From Bacillota bacterium (GTDB lineage: Bacteria > Bacillota > Clostridia > Clostridiales > Caloramatoraceae), in NCBI GenBank assembly GCA_023415335.1, contig JAEZLD010000207.1:1-14001 (forward strand): a DNA stretch of 14,001 nt, written 5' to 3'. Under the pieces are notes generated by a model that saw only the letters and a program-made list of their open reading frames with translations, had not been told where the DNA came from and ran no database searches. The position numbers were made by a program, and so were the translations under genes. Of the stretch, positions 13,697 to 14,001 are shown one piece after another (positions within the stretch are counted from its first letter, which is position 1; each line of letters opens with the position of its first letter).

Positions 13697-14001
13697 ATGA
13701 ATATTGATGATTCAATTATTATGGACTATTTAAATGATTGTGATAATTATAGAAAGCACTGGATGTTTTACTCCATAACTGAAGACGGGCAATATATGTT
13801 TCAGCAGCCACCTATAGGCATAATGGAGCATGTAAGCCAGCTATATAATGTAATAAAAAGCAGCTTGAATAATTTCATCCCTTTCAATGAGCAGCTGTTT
13901 ACTACACTGTTTCCGAAGTGGAGAAAGCTCATAATGGATGTGAACGTGGTGCTTTCTGTAGGTTCACCTGAGCCCTATGATGCCATGGTAAGGGAGCATG
14001 A
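13697..14001 (+). CDS. Unrecognised protein, N-terminal part (runs off the window)
   Basis: A frame from ATG 13697 is open for 101 codons to the right edge. AAGGGGG lies eight bases upstream, a strong site that supports the start. The protein begins MNIDDSIIMDYLNDCDNYRKHW and later has FIPFNEQLFTTLFPKWRKL and VLSVGSPEPYDAMVREH. There is no signal peptide or membrane segment in the part seen, and aromatic and acidic residues are common. I do not recognise the family; the active site, if any, would lie beyond the edge. It follows the APH gene by 55 bases and may be co-transcribed with it. Confidence 0.7.
   Translation, partial: MNIDDSIIMDYLNDCDNYRKHWMFYSITEDGQYMFQQPPIGIMEHVSQLYNVIKSSLNNFIPFNEQLFTTLFPKWRKLIMDVNVVLSVGSPEPYDAMVREH

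Overview
The window comes from a low-GC Gram-positive bacterium. The AT-rich codon use, strong AGGAGG-type ribosome binding sites, and protein types (LicT/BglG antiterminator, separate PTS proteins, YcaQ- and YdcF-like proteins) suggest the Clostridia, perhaps a Lachnospiraceae relative; this is inference from style, not a database match. Every gene I can support lies on the + strand. I see no tRNA, rRNA, CRISPR array, insertion sequence or transposase.

Bases 1-255 hold the last codons of pheT (phenylalanyl-tRNA synthetase beta chain), closed by a hairpin terminator at about 311-360. Bases 553-6499 hold mostly small, loosely connected genes. In order these are a HAD phosphatase, a stretch with what looks like decayed coding sequence (1155-1386), a GNAT acetyltransferase, an ASCH/PUA-like protein overlapping or abutting a YdcF/DUF218 membrane protein, a terminator and a new promoter, a YcaQ-like winged-helix DNA glycosylase, a second GNAT, an alpha/beta hydrolase, and a DUF5131 (Gp37/Gp68) three-cysteine protein. 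They read as housekeeping and stress accessory functions, not as one pathway.

Bases 6849-12562 form a coherent operon for recovery of peptidoglycan amino sugars. It has a promoter, a ribonucleic antiterminator (RAT) overlapping a strong terminator, and then murP (PTS EIIBC), mupG (DUF871 6-phospho-N-acetylmuramidase), murQ (MurNAc-6-P etherase), a PHP-domain phosphoesterase, a stand-alone glucose-type EIIA, and a LicT/BglG-type antiterminator. The expected flow is as follows: EIIA passes phosphate to MurP, which imports and phosphorylates MurNAc or MurNAc-GlcNAc; MupG splits the phosphorylated disaccharide; MurQ removes D-lactate to give GlcNAc-6-P. The antiterminator probably reads the RAT and lets transcription continue when substrate is present. 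Two points stand out: control by RNA antitermination in place of the MurR repressor known from other mur operons, and a PHP protein of unknown role inside the operon.

Bases 12563-14001 hold a roughly 290-base non-coding stretch with one structured hairpin, an APH(3')-like aminoglycoside phosphotransferase, and the start of an unrecognised gene that runs off the right edge.
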